Positions 35,801 through 50,800 of a stretch of DNA of 64,000 nt are shown here, in pieces. Source of the DNA: Tubulanus polymorphus (taxonomy: Eukaryota; Nemertea; Palaeonemertea; Tubulaniformes; Tubulanidae). Both the position numbers and the translations under genes were made by a program. The notes beneath the pieces were generated by a model, which did no database searches, was not told where the DNA came from, and saw only the letters and a list, made by a program, of their open reading frames with translations. Position 1 is the first letter of the stretch. Each line of letters begins with the position of its first letter. The DNA is taken from the NCBI RefSeq assembly GCF_964204645.1, contig NC_134028.1:4748501-4812500 (forward strand), in the 5' to 3' direction.

Positions 35801-38800
35801 TAGATGTTTGTTTACGCTTAAAGCCCAGCAAAAAATGTTCCACTATAGGGATAGTGAGGTCATGATGTGACACGCAGTATCTTCATATAAAACCAGAGTG
35901 ACAAATAAGACCAAACGTCTTCAATTTGTATTTGTTAGGGTGGTAGATTGAACCTTCTATCCAAAAAAATATGTTCTCTATTCACTATAGAGAGGTTTTC
36001 ATTACAGGGAGGTACTGTACTGATGTATGTACAGTATTTCAGATAGGAAAATTTTTGGATTGAGTGAATGTTGTTTACTGAACGAGTTTTACTGTGTGTA
36101 TACATTATTTCAGGAATCTATTAAAGATGCTGATGATGAAAAGATTTATCCAGGTTTGTCTGTGAAACGAGCTTGTACTCTTAGAGCCATGACCCTGTCA
36201 CCCATTGTACAAAAACCAGTAAGTTCAATTCCGAGTATTCTAATTGATTATTCGATTTCATCTTGATTTTACAAGAAACTTAAATCTCTCTCCCTCCGTC
36301 TGTTTTAGGCTGAGAATGAATCGTTGTGGTCCGGATATAAATTCATGTTAGTTCCGGTGATAACGAATGGAGACAATTCTAAAACAAAAATGTCACATCA
36401 CAGCAACATAGACTGGGAACCTTACATTGATCAACTTACAAAATATATTGATCTACAAAAAAGGTGATAGTTTACATGTGAATGAGGGGATGGGGTTTAG
36501 AGGAGGTGGTGTTTGAAATTGTCGTGAATTAACTGTGATTCATTGATTTGTAGTGAAATGAGTAATGATCGATTAAACCAGATTCAACTCAGTGAAGCTC
36601 TTAAACAGAGAAGTAACATCATTCACTTCGAACGAGACTTGAATTCATTCTTCTCGCAAGAACTTGATTTTAAAACCGGTGTCGTAAGTTATTAACTTCT
36701 CAAATAGACCGAATATCAGTAATCTTTTATGATTTGGAGGAAAAAAAGGGTGATCTGGCTCTGTTTTCAGGGTCGAGATGAAATTCTGCAGAAACTCGCG
36801 AGCAATGCGCGTTTAGATCAGAAAACAACACCTTACAAACATCAAGTCAGTTCTGATACTTACACAGCTCTTACACAAATGATCAACGGAATGAATCAGA
36901 GGTCATCATGGTTAACAAAACTAGATGAATTCACAGAGAATCCGACCAGTGAATTCGCTGCTAATAAAATCAATCATCCTCACAAGTGGAAGTTGGTTGA
37001 GTTGTTACAAGAATGGGTAAGCAGTGTCTAACAATCAACGTTGAATTGACTCAACCTGGCTTTAACTCTTGTATCTCTCTCTCTCTCTGTATTTCTAGGG
37101 ACTGTGTTTATTGCTGCCGTATAAAGGTCTCACTCTAATTATCACTGATCCGAAGAAGTTTTACTCTACGCTGAACAGTCTCAGTATCCTCGACGAAATC
37201 CCTCACGCCGATATCAGTTGTTTACCTGATAATGTGAAGGGAATCACAAACAGTAGAATGTTTCAACTGCTTGTGGATATCGGCTCGTCCAAACTCACTC
37301 AGGTAATGACAATTCATTGATGACAATTCATTAAAAGAGCGAAACATGAATGCTTAATGTTATTCGCTGAATCAGTTAATCTGAGGCTGTTTTTTCTATA
37401 ACCAATACTATCAGACCACTAGAACTGTGGAACTGGGTCCAACTTAAATGATAAAACCTTAGATTAGATGTAGTCTTAAAAAGCAACAACTTGTGGAATG
37501 TTATCTAAATTTCATGATGTAAGATGCGTATTGGTCCAATTAGAAATCATCTCAGTATTTGTATGTTACATACAGGAATTACTTGTATTTTCATTGCTTT
37601 CTCTGATGTTGTAGGCTGTTGCTGACACTCTATCCTATATAGGACCACTAATGGCTTTACCTTGTCTCTGTACATCTGAAGATGATGTTAAATACATCTG
37701 GACAACTGTAAAACATATCACTGAACCTGTTGTATCCATTGTATGTTTCATCAATTATTTCAACGTAAAAATCTTCTTAAATTAACTTGAAAATGAAGAA
37801 AATTGTGTTGTTTTACAGGAAAAATATCGAAATGTGGATAAAAGTGAGAATATTTCCACTAAGTCTTCAACATACTCGCTGTATGGATCAATTCCACTTA
37901 CTTTCATGACTTCTTTGACGACACTGGTCTCGAATTTCTTCCAATTCACTGTTGTATGGAATAGTGGATATGTTATTCATATAGGAGCAATGGAAGTGTT
38001 CGTTATTCAAAATGGTGAGATTTCTTTTTTCTCTTAGGAATATCAACATGTGTCCATGTTGGGCCTGGTTTCATAGACTGAGTAGAAAGTTACCTCTATG
38101 TATAAATCATTAACCTATGGGCTCTGAAACAATATATATGATGGATCTATGAATTCAAGTGGCAATATTGAGGCTATGCTGTGTATAAGATGCAGTAAAT
38201 TTTGTGAATTTCAGATGGAGAAATCTCTATTCAAGTTTCAACTGCTGATCTCAGTGCGAATATTGATGATGAAAATATGAAGATGAAAGAAATGAAATTG
38301 ATTGAAAGACAGTTAAACAGTTTACTGTTTATAAATATTGAATTAGTCGAGTTCGTACTTCTAAAAGCTGGAATATTCTTCAAAGCCACGAAATTCCTCG
38401 GCAATGACAAAGTTTGTGAGTTCGATTTATTTGTTTTTCCCCATAAAATTATTACATAACTGCTTATTTAGGAAATATCATGAGATGAAAATATTTCAGC
38501 TATTTTGCACAATCGAACAGAGTATTTTCCATCGTCCATTTTAGACTATCCCAGTATTTGTAGTAAACACCAGTGGAAGCGCCCGGCTGTGAGTGGTAGT
38601 GATAATCTGCCGCATATATCCGTATGTACGTTATGTCAGAATTGTACCTATAGAGGGCGTGACTGTCCACAAAATGGAATCCCGTGTGATGTATACAGAC
38701 AGTGTATGTGTAATACTGAGGTTTCGTTCGGTTGCTGGGATTGTGGAATTTGTCAACGTTGTGCTGAAAAACTATGGGTAAATATACGATTTACAAAAAT

Positions 38801-41800
38801 ATGAGGCTTTCATTTAATTGTTCACATTTTAATGGAGGTCTATGCGGTATTTATGCAATTTGTTATACATGTAAAAATTTGTTGGTCATGAAAGTATCAT
38901 AGAAATAGGCGCAGTGGCTGATGAGTGGTTTAGGCCATCAGTTTCTTGCCAATCCCGCATTCATTGGGTCCAGTTATGGTGGTGGTAGGGTTTCTTGGTT
39001 GAAGGTTCTTCTCTGGCCTGGTGATTTGAGTGGAAACCTGAGTGGTGCTCAGCTGGTCAATGTATTGATTTGTGTTACTTTTTATTTAACAGGAAATTCA
39101 CACATATTTAAACCCATCTCTCGGTGAGTCATCGTTTCCAGCTTTAGGAGCAGACGTATTGGACATCGTTCTCATTCCGGTCCCGATTTCACCTCTTAAT
39201 AATGAATTCGCGATCAATTTATACGGCGAAAGTGCTCCTCAAGTCGGCCTAAACAAGTGAGTTTTATTTAGCTGTTTCATCTGAATGATTTAGAATCTAT
39301 CTAAAACTGAATAAATGTGTATGTACCGTTGTTATAGAATTTGATGAAGAGAGATGAAATATTTGGTAACTACAATGTTTATTGTGAATTGGTGAATGTG
39401 AGCAATTCAAGTTTATGTTTAATTTAGATGTTTATAGATCCTGTTGATTATTAGGTGTTCATTGCTTTTGTATGCTTCTTACATCCCTGCGGAGCTGCCA
39501 ACTGTTCCCGATTTTCAGTATTTGTTACTATTTTGTAATGAGAAAAACTGATTTGATTTCATTCATGCATACAGAAATATGAAGGATGTTACTGAGGGTC
39601 TTACTGTTGACTACTGATTAATTGAACAATTAATTTTTCTTCCATATTTCAATGAATCGTTCCTTGAAAAAATTCAACTTTTGTTACTGATAGCACTTTT
39701 TAGAGGTTGGCAGCCCTGTCCCTGGCAGTTTAAACATTTCTGTATTGTCACTGTATCTTAAGTTTCGTGATTATCGATTCCCTTTTCTGTTCTCTCGCTT
39801 TCTATGTAAGATAAAACCCTGAATTTTATGCCTGTTTCTTCTTCAATTAAACCAAAACTTAATTCCCTAGTTTCAATGGCGCTATGGAACTCTTTCCTGT
39901 AGAATGGTCTGGCATCGGAGCTAGACTTGATCTCAAATTCTTCTGGCCTCAGGTATTTTTACATACGTAAACTAATATCTTCATCTGTACATTCGAATTT
40001 CAACCTATATCTTAAAGGAAATTTACTTTTTTTACGCGTAAAAAGGAGAATGTAAAACCTAACCGACAGATAAATTCTGCTCAACCAGATCTTTATCAAA
40101 CAAGTATCAAGCGTCGAGTTCACTTGTGTCAAGCGTTAGGAATAGCGGCGTAAGTGACAGCTTCATTTAGAATTGAAAAAGCTGGTTTAGATCTGTGTTT
40201 GTTTTTCTAACTGTGTATTTTCTAATTGTATATGAATAGGTATACTCCGTTGAGCTCTCGTCCGATGGTCGGTCTTATCGCAGCGAAATGTCCATTTACT
40301 CCCGAACATAACTCATTCAAAATCAGTAAGAATCATCATCTTTATATGAATCAAAATGAAATATGAAACTGTCATTGAATGTAAGATGATAAATGAATGG
40401 TTATAGAATAGAAAACCCACAATCATTAGAAGAATGTCAAAATCTGGTTCTTACGCTTCTTCCCTTCTTCACAGTTTATTCAAATGTTCAATTATAAAAT
40501 TTCCAAATCTTCTAAAATGAAGATTGCTATCAGTCAACAACAATCTCATTGATTAACGAATGTTTCTTGTAATTGATCTCAGATTTTTACTTGCTTTAAT
40601 GGTATGATATCTACCTGATTTCAGGGATTTTAAGTCGCGGTTCTAAAGGTACGATGTCTATCGGATTTGTCCCAAAAGATTACGCCGATGATAATCAAGT
40701 TGGATGGAGATCGTTCTCAGTTGGTTACCACGGTGATGACGGAGGGTACGTTTATCTATATTGTTGTCGCATGACTGGCTCATTACGTTGTAGGTAGGGT
40801 AACAACTGATGTATTTATATTTTTAGCGTGTATCTCTCATCTGGTTGGGCTAAACGAACAATGGAAGAATGGCACATCGGTGACGTTATTGAATGTGGAA
40901 TTGATTTTAACCATGATGCAACAAAAAGCATTTACTTCTCATACAATGATAAGGTAAGGTTGAATTCACTTGGTCAGTGGTTCTTCTCTGTCCTTCCCTG
41001 TACCTAAAAACCTGAACATTTCACGGTTAACCTCCCTAAAAGCAAATGCTTCTAAAACCCTAAGTGAGATACATACCTACTGATACTCAGCAAAGAAGAC
41101 TTTGCTGAGTAAAAGAAGACTTCCCAAAGAAGACTATGGACAAAGTGTTTCATCAATGGTTACCTGCTGGTACTGTTAGAATGTATATTCTCTGATGTAT
41201 ATTATAGAAAACTTACGTTCTGACGGGAGTTGATCGATTACCTAAGGATTTATATCCCGCAATCGGATTTCATTCGAGTCGGGAATCAGTGGAACTTTTA
41301 ACTCCTGCGACCTGGCGACCACATGACATTGCGCAACCTGTAAGTTTCACGATAACCATTACTGTACTGTTTATAGATATTTAGGTTAAAGATGTTTTAT
41401 GTTTGACTATTTCAGGATCCAACAACTTTTGTTGACCACAATACTCGAATTATTGATGATAATCTAATGATCTGGTAAGATATATGTATACATGTACACT
41501 GGTTGTAGAGAGTATTTGATTATTTGCTCATTGAAGTCATTTACATTTTTCAGTCCTAACTATGAGCTTTATTTCGACCCTCGTTATGACACCATTGAAG
41601 ATTCAAACTCTGGATTTGGTGTGATTTTCTTGAAGAATGTGTCTGAGAAAGATTTGGAGATAGCAGTAAGAGATTAGACAAGTCTCTCGAAAATTGATAT
41701 TCAATTCTGTTTGACTAGTTTTCAAATTTATCATCATCACTTGAATTGATAATTGCAGATAACTGATGTAAGTGGTAACTCAGAAATAGAATTCAAATTC

Positions 41801-44800
41801 GACAGCCCAATAACAGTAAAAGCTGCAAGTCACAAAGTCATTCATGTTGGAATTCAGTTTGAAAACTCATCTGGTGAGTCATACAGTTTATAAAAGGTTT
41901 TGATACCATGAACTTTTTCAAGGGTCGAATATGGTTCTAACTTACCTCAATTTGTGTTTGATTTGTTAGAAGCAAAATCTCTGATGAAAGAAGCGTTGCT
42001 GAAATTACAGTGGAGAGAGAATGAAGAATCAGAATTTACAGCAGACAATAAGCACACGTAAGTCACACGAGCCAGTTACACAGTTAATAAACAAACCGGC
42101 CTCAAATGAAGAAATCTAATGTTTGTATTTCTAACAGTTTCAAGATTTATCTGATATACAGTAAACATCATTACTGTTTTGCTGTTTCTCTGAAGATGAG
42201 ATTTAGATAAATCTTGAAACCATTATAAAATACATCTAATAAACTTTAGATATCATCGATTGTGGGATTGTCGTGTATTATCTTCTACATGAGTTAATCT
42301 GTCAGTTACACTGAATGTGAATGATTATTGTTTACAGATTTAGATGTAACTGGAGTGGTATCGAGGTTAAATCACTGATAGAACGTTGGGCGCATGGATC
42401 GAAATATAAAGAGGTTGGTGCTCCTGTTTGGATCGGTAACATTTTACTGAAAATGTTCAAATACACAATTCATTGACATCCTTCATTCCAAATATAGGAT
42501 TCAGTTATTGCCGAGTTGAGAATGAACAATGAAGTGATCAGTCATTTCTTCGTCCGGGATCATTCACCGCTTTATCTATATGTGGATAGAAGAAGGTGTA
42601 AAGATGAAGAAGGGGCGTTCATTCATGCTCCAAAAGTTCCGGTCAGTATAACAACGTGTGTTATGCAAGCTATAGGTAAACAGCAAACTCAAAGAGTAGT
42701 TTACTGTTCACCGTGTATGAGGAGACTATTGAAATACATTTTGTAGTTGTATGCATGTATTGATGTTTAAAGATTTCATTTCTGCAATAGTAAATAGATG
42801 TGTATCTCTTTTTCATGCAGAAAGTTGAGTTTCCATTTGAGATTGAGAAAGGAATGTATGTAGCATATTTGAAAGATGACCAACCAGTCGTGTCGTAAGT
42901 TTTTTTTTTTCAAATTCATTTCCGCCAGGAGAAAATATTATGATAATGTTGTCATTACTTTCGACATACCGCTTTATCACTGTACATGTTCAAGAGGCGT
43001 AGTAGAGGAGCTGTTCTAACCTGGTATCGAACTTATCTTGGATGTCAAATGTGTAAAATCATCATTTGAAGATCTTTCTCTCATTATGGACCAAAACTTT
43101 TGAATGCCATCATTCATCACATCATTAAAATGGAAAACAGTGATCCTTTTAATAGGCAATCTGATCTATTTATACAGGGTATAAAGAGACATAGTGCAGT
43201 GAACGCGAAGTGGAATGGCACTATATAAAACCTATTATTATCATTAATATTTATTATAACCTTAACCTTTTTATTGCCTATTTCTCTGTAGACATCCAGA
43301 TTTCTCAATGATAAATCTAATGATGCTGAAAGATGACGTGTCTGAAGACGGTGAAATGAATCTTATGCCTGTTAGTGTAACTGAGAAATCAATAACAATT
43401 CAAACTGCAGTTCGTCAGACTGAACGAATGTATTGTGTGGCAGTTACTGAAAACTTGATCAAGTCTTTTAAACATGGAATCGATATTCTCTTCAAAATGG
43501 CTCCACCGACATTATTTTCACAGGTAGAGCTTTTTCAAAACTTCTCAAGTAATATCTACTGGTATGTCATTATTATACTCGAGATGTTTAAATTTTCAGA
43601 CTCAGTTGCATCCGACCGCTGCTTGGCGTGGTATCTACAGGAAGGGACATTCTTGTAGTAAAGCACCATGGCTTGTTACGAGTAAGCATCGGTTTTATGT
43701 AACAATATCTACATGTACTGGTAGTACAATTCTACACTTGTATATTGTCATCATCCAATCTATAGTTATCAGGGCTCTTCGTCCACTCTGTACATAGTAA
43801 CAGTTTTCAGGCTCTGGACGAGCGAGTCTTTCATATTCATCATAATATTTTGTAAAAGAAATCATACGTAATTAGGCTACTTCTGCCTCAGCTATCCGTC
43901 AAAATCTTAAAGATTTTCATGACACAATAACAGGTAAAGATTTTTCATAAAAATGTTCTCATTCTACCTTATTTTTAGCATCTGAAGCTAACAATGTGAA
44001 GGTTACAGTTGATTATCTACTGCAGACGGTTCTCCGTGATTCTATTAGTTACAGCGTTGTTGCGTTTCTTCCTGCGGAATTGAATCAAGAGAAACTGCTG
44101 TATCCGAGTTTACTGGATTTCACGGATATAAATCGACTAGCTGGGTATCCATTGTGTTTTTGCAGAATTGTCAATAGAACTCCTGTCATGGCAAGCACTG
44201 GTAGGTAGACACTACAGCTTCAAATCCAGGACACAGTTCTACAGGAATGAGATCAGATTCTAGGGTTAAGAAACCTGATTTCAACTCTTTAATGAGAACT
44301 GAGTCCAGCTTTAAAACAAAACTCCCAAAAATCTTAGTCAATTGCGTCATAAATTTCATCGTAATTTATTTCAGAAAATGTAAATTTAGGAATCGATCGA
44401 TTCATCCCTCATTTCATCGATCATTCAGGGATTAAACCTGTTCTTCCTGCAACGGAAAATATCAACTTGATTTTCCGTAGTATCGAATCATACTGGGCCT
44501 ATTCTGTTATATCTAAAGAGAAGGTTTGTATCAGAGTTTTACTATCAGTATTTCATGCACTTTACGTCTATGATATAATGAAACCTCCTTTTACTTCAGT
44601 TGAAACTTGCTTCGTATGACCGTATGCTGCAAGGTGAACCTATGAAAGTAAATCAGGTTAGTTCATTGTTAGTTTATTGGAATACTTTAAGATTTTTCAA
44701 ACAAAATGTAGTTTTTCTCAGTTCTGAGTTTTAAAGTTTTACTAATTTCAACTCGGGATCTAGTTCCAAAGTGATGAGTCGGAATTGATTCATTTTCAAT

Positions 44801-47800
44801 GAGTTTCAATTCTTTACTCGGACCTAGTTCTGGAGTCAGTCAGTCCGTCACTCAGATCTCTGGAACTGGATGCAATAGTTCTTATGTTACTTTTCTAAAT
44901 GTAATCAGTTTCATCATGTGTATCATTTCAAAGCATCTATTTCTCCTCTGTTCAGGTTGAATCTGGTCTGAAGAAAATCTTGACGATATTTGCGTCGATT
45001 ACGCACGCGTTGTGTGGGCAGTATAAATCTATTCACGATATACCGGAGGGAGACATGTACGAGAAGATATGTGCGAATGATGTCGATACCTATATACCAG
45101 AAATATCAGTAGGAATAGAAGGATTTCGTCGTGATCAACTCGTTCACAACGGAATCGAAAGTTTGTGTTCTGCTCACTACTTCGCGACGCCGAATTCACT
45201 GACGACCGCCCCGAAGGATGACTCGGTTCAAATGAATCCACAGATTCTTTCTCCATATGAATCGTACGTCCATATGTTACACTGGGATCTCACAGGAACT
45301 ACAGTTTATCCTAATGACATGTTCTATAGGATGCCAAATTTACAGGTAAAATATCAGCTCACAAAATACAGGATCCAGTTCCACAGTTTTAGAAGCGACT
45401 AAAGAGCGGAAAATGAAATGATTACAACACGTATTATATTCCATTTCTACTCTTTAACTCGCGACTATTGAACTGGATCCAGGGGTCAGAGATACATCTA
45501 ATGAAATCTCCTTCAAAAGTCAACTAGTGTGTATTAGGTAAAATCAGCCATATTTTCTTTATTGCAGGTTCTTCACCTTGAAAACGCATGTGATATTCAT
45601 GAAAATCCAATTCCGGATATTCTTAGTTGTAAAAAGTTGAATCATATCTCGATAACAAACTCAAATCTAGCGGAGATTCCGAACAGTTGGGCGAATTTTC
45701 AACTGAAATCAATGAATATAACGAGCAGTAGAATCAGCGAGATTCCAACATTTATGGCAAACCTAAACGCTTTAGAAGCATTGACTTTAGAATACAATCA
45801 AATCTACAAATTAGCCGATAATTTAGATCGGTTAGTTCATCTGAAGAATCTCACAATCACAGGTATAAAAACATCTACAGAAATGAATAAAAATTCAGCA
45901 AAGATTCATTGATTTAGTTAAGTGATTGATTTTGTTGTATTTTAGGTGTTTTGCCTGATTCATCGTTTTGGTGCAGTGATATTTTACGTAGAGACTGGTA
46001 TAAAATGCATGGTAATAATCTCGACAAATTGCTCGGCGTTCAGGTATGAGTGTCTTAACTGCATTAAATTCCCACCTCCATCTTGCAGAGCTGCCAACTG
46101 TTCCTGTTCTTCAGTATTAGTTACTATTATTGTATTGCTACTATGTACTAGAAATACTGATGAGATACGTTTGATGCATGAAGAAATGTGTTAAGATGTT
46201 AGTGAAGGTCTTATTGTTGATTACTGATTAATTTGAACATTTTCTTTCATATTTCAATCGAATGTTACTGAAAAAAATTTGTTACTGATTTTTCAAAGGT
46301 TGGCGGCTGTGCTTGTAGTTAGTCGTATGAAATTATCATTATGTTGATGATCTATATTTCAGAAATTGAATGAATTGTTTGATAAATGCGACTTGGACAA
46401 TAATAATATTCTAGATCCAACAGAAATTCCAGCGTTCACCGCTGAATTATTCTACGCTGTGTATAGATTTGGTCTTGAATGGTCTGAGAATGGTATGTAT
46501 GTAGATGAATTATCTTGAATATTTCTTGTTCTAATGCCGTTGATGTAACTTTTAAATGGTTACTTTGAAATTTTGATTCTGTGTAGGACCTCAAGCTGCT
46601 TTAGGAGGATTCCCGGTGGAAGTGTGTTCTATATCGTCACTAGTTCATCTCAGTTTAAAGAATCATGCGTTTCGTCATGTTCATGCTAGTATCGCATATC
46701 TAAAGAATCTACGAACTCTGATTCTCGATGAGAATCCTCTACTTGAAACGTTACCAGCTTCGATGGCTGATATGAAGAAACTTGTCGGTAAGTTCTCAGG
46801 GAAACCTCATAAAACTCTGACAGGAAATTTTCAAGGATATCTCAGTTTCGATGCACAGTAGAACTTGCTTACCTCAATTATTTCAGCCAGAATTCTGCTC
46901 GCCTCAGAAAAAACTTTTGATACTGCTGTAAGAGGTTTTCACTGAAGCCCAAGGCACACGATGCAGGGGATGCAGGAAAACTGCGTCATGTGTGTTGGGC
47001 TCATCAGTTAGTTCAGACAAGTGTCCAAACCCTTAGATTCTGAGGTATACAAGTTTATTTTTGATCGTAGGATAGGGATTGACACTGTTGTTTATTTGAT
47101 TGGTAGATTCTGATTTCTTTTGATTTGGTGTCCCTTACAAACCTACCATACCTGCCGGGAGCAAAACAGGGGGGTTTCCTGTATTTGTAAGGCTTGTCTT
47201 GATAATTTGAATCAAAGATTTTGTATATTCAAGGAATGAACATCGAATCTTAACTAATAGAAAAAATTTCTAAAATTTCAGATATATCTGTGCGTGGTTG
47301 TTCATCGTTGAAAACGCCTCCCTTGGAGATATGTCGGAGAGGAAGAGATCCAATAATCGCCTATTTGAAATATCTGAGTGCGAGTTATTCCGAGTGTCAT
47401 CGTACAAAACTCATGTTGGTCGGACTCGGTGGTGCTGGAAAAACAAGGTACGTAGGCTGTTACCTGTTAATTGACTCATTTATAGGTATCAGAAATTACA
47501 GTCAGAAATAGAAGTTTGTTTTACTATTCTATATATTTGAAAAATGTAAAGACAGGCAGTACTGTAGGTTAACAGCTTTTGTAAGCTTTTGCTGCTAGAG
47601 CAAAATAGCTTCATCATGAGTAAAGTTAATCAACCAGTATTTATAGAATGTCCAATTAGACTCACTCTTCCCATGAATAACTCATTTCTAATAAAATCAG
47701 TTAACAGTTAAACCTGTTTTCATGTTAAATAGTATACTCATGGACCGTTCTAATCTTATTGTTTTAACGTGGCAAAATCTCTAAATATTGTCACGATTTA

Positions 47801-50800
47801 TCTTTTGGAAAATAGTTTACTTCGTGCATTGACGAGTAAAACAGGAAAAACCAAACAAATAGAAGGTGAAGAAATAACGAATGGAATTGATATAGGAACA
47901 TGGAACGTTAGTTCAACTGATCAGTCGCATACTGTTTACTTCAGTACGTGGGATTTTGCTGGACAAACTGTTTATTACAATACTCATCAGGTTAGAATCA
48001 AACCCATCGATCTTCATTCTTGGACTAAACTATGAAAACATAAATCAATTCATTCTTCGCTCTTTTCAGTTTTTCCTCTCTTCAAGAGCTGTATATTTGC
48101 TTTTATGGACGACTCGTCTCGGCTGGGAACACGCAGGGTTAGATTTCTGGCTTAGTTCAATCTCGTGTCACGCTCCGAAGGCACCGATATTCATCATTGG
48201 AACTCACGCTGATCTGGTCAGTGATCTTAGAATTACTGAGTTCTGACTTTAAAAAGCTGGACCTGGATCCACTGTTGTTCGGTTAAAACTTGGAAATGAC
48301 CTAATTTATTGATTCTTGAGTCAAACTCCACAACTGTGGAGCTGGACTGAACCTGTATACGAATAACATAAGTGAAATGTTTTATAGGTTCACAAGAAGG
48401 AAATTCCTGAACAAGCCCTGAAGGAAAGATACCCTCAGATAGCAGGCTTCCATTTTACTAGTGCTATTTTAGGACAGGTAAACTGTTGTTTGATATAGTT
48501 CTATGAATCTACATTGCTCAGTTTTAGTTAAGATCGGTTATGATTTATAGGGTATCAGTGATCTGAAGGAAGCAATCGTTCTTGAGGCATCTAAACAATC
48601 GTATATGGGTGAACGCATACCGGAAATGTGGCTTTCATTTGAGAGTAAAATCATAAAGTGAGTAACAGAATTTAGAAAGAGAACGATGTCATTTTTATCA
48701 TCAACACGTTTATATTCAGTTGTTTTATTCCACAGAAAAAGAGATGAGACATCGGTAATGGCGTGGGAGGATGTTGAAGAAATGGCTTTAGAGACTGGAA
48801 TTTATGAGGAAAAAGATGTGAGTATTTTCATATGGCTCTGTAGTTTTTCCCTGTGAGCTTACATCTTTGAAAATAAGCATCATCCATTCGCACCAGTATG
48901 TTGCAGGTGCAGTTTTGAACATGTAAATTGTAGTTTAAAATGCCAGGATCTAGTTCTGTAGCTGTAAGTCTAGTTTAACTGAAGAATTAGAATTAGTTAA
49001 TTTCCAATATTTTGAACCTAGACTCAAATCTTAATGGAGGACTTAGGAACTGGGTCCTGAGATATCGATTGTATTCTATTCTGTTTGAAAAGGAATCTCT
49101 ATTGTAGATTCGTCAAGCCGTGATGTTTCTACATGAATTAGGAACAGTTCAATATTTCAACAGTGAATTTCTACGTGATCGAGTAGTAGTGAATCCACAG
49201 TGGATCGTCGATGTCATGTCTTCTGTTGTTTCGGTGAAAGAATCCGCGATCGTGGTAAAATATGAAACGATTGTCTCTAATCAATCGAGGCTCAGCTGAA
49301 GATAATGTTTAGAGATCGAATTGTCTGTCAAAGTCACAATCAACAGCCATTTGACAAACGATATGATGCATTTCAACTATACATGTGACGTCCATGAGAC
49401 CGTGGTTTTTATATACCAGGGTGGCCACTCACTTGGAAATCAGGGAATAGTCAGGAATTCTCTTCTCTTTTAAGATATCAGGGAATAGTCTGGGAATTTG
49501 GTTTAAAAAAAGAAGCTAAAAATCAGGAAAAAGTTGGGAAATTTTTTTAATTCAGGGAAAGAGCAAGTCAAATCAAAGTGGTCACAAATAGAGGAACTAA
49601 TGATTGCTTACTCCATTGTATTTAGGATGGAATATTTAATCACAGCGATATGTCGATTGTTTGGGATAAAGAACCTCCTGAACTTTATAACTGGTTGATA
49701 CGATTAACTGAAAAGTTTGATTTGACTTTCCCGATGCCAAACGAATACGCGAATATGGTACCGTGTTTGTTACCAACTCATAAACCAGAACTTATCGAGG
49801 TAATTATAACTTCATGGAAAAAACTTAAAAGTCATGCTTTAGAATTCTGAAAGCCTGTGAATCTTAATGTTTTGAATTCATTTTATTTATAAATAGCGTG
49901 AGTGGCCGGTGATAAGTGAAGGATCTGATGTCAGGGAAACTAAAATGGTTTATGAGTTTCAGTATTTGCCGGCAGGATTATTCAATAGAGCTCAGGTTTG
50001 TGGTTTACACACTCATACACATACGGATTCTGGTAGTGAGGTTTATGACTCTATTTTACGATATAAAATCTCAAACTTTCTTCAGGTCAGATTGTTTGAG
50101 TTCTCTGATAGCCGAGGAATCTGGAAACAAGGTTCTTTGTTGAAGAAAAATGACCACATCGCTCTTGTGCAGCAAATAAAGTCAGTACCCGCTTTACCGA
50201 CAGTAGGTTGAGTTCAACTCATTAGATTCTAAAACACTCCTTGTTATTATTTACAGCGATAAAACTCTAGTGATTCGAGTTCAAGGTTTACGACCACAGA
50301 ATATTCTGTTCTTGATCCATGAAATCATTGAGAATCTCGTGCTTGAATCTTTTAATGGAGTGAAATATGATTTATTTCTACCGTGTCCGGATTGTATCGA
50401 TAAAAATGCAAGTACAATTCAATACATCTCGATACAATATCTCAATACGATATCTCGAGCCGTGTGTAAGATTTTCATGCGATGTTCAACTTAATCCTAA
50501 TAGTCATCTCCAGGAAAACTTAAGTTACAACAACATTAAGATATACAATCCAGAACAAAGAGACTTATTGAGTAATAAGATGTGACTTGTAAGTTATTCG
50601 TTGGCTTCATCACAGACAGAGTGTTTCATTAAAGGTTTTCATCATTATTTGTAAATAGGGTACGAAAGATCCTGCATTATTGGAACAAAGGCTGATCAAG
50701 AAAGCGCTCAAGATGAACGCACCATTTCTTCAGTGCCGCAAATATTTCCATGTTATTTCCATGTCCGAATTACAAGGTAAGAAACCACCGATCCTAGATT

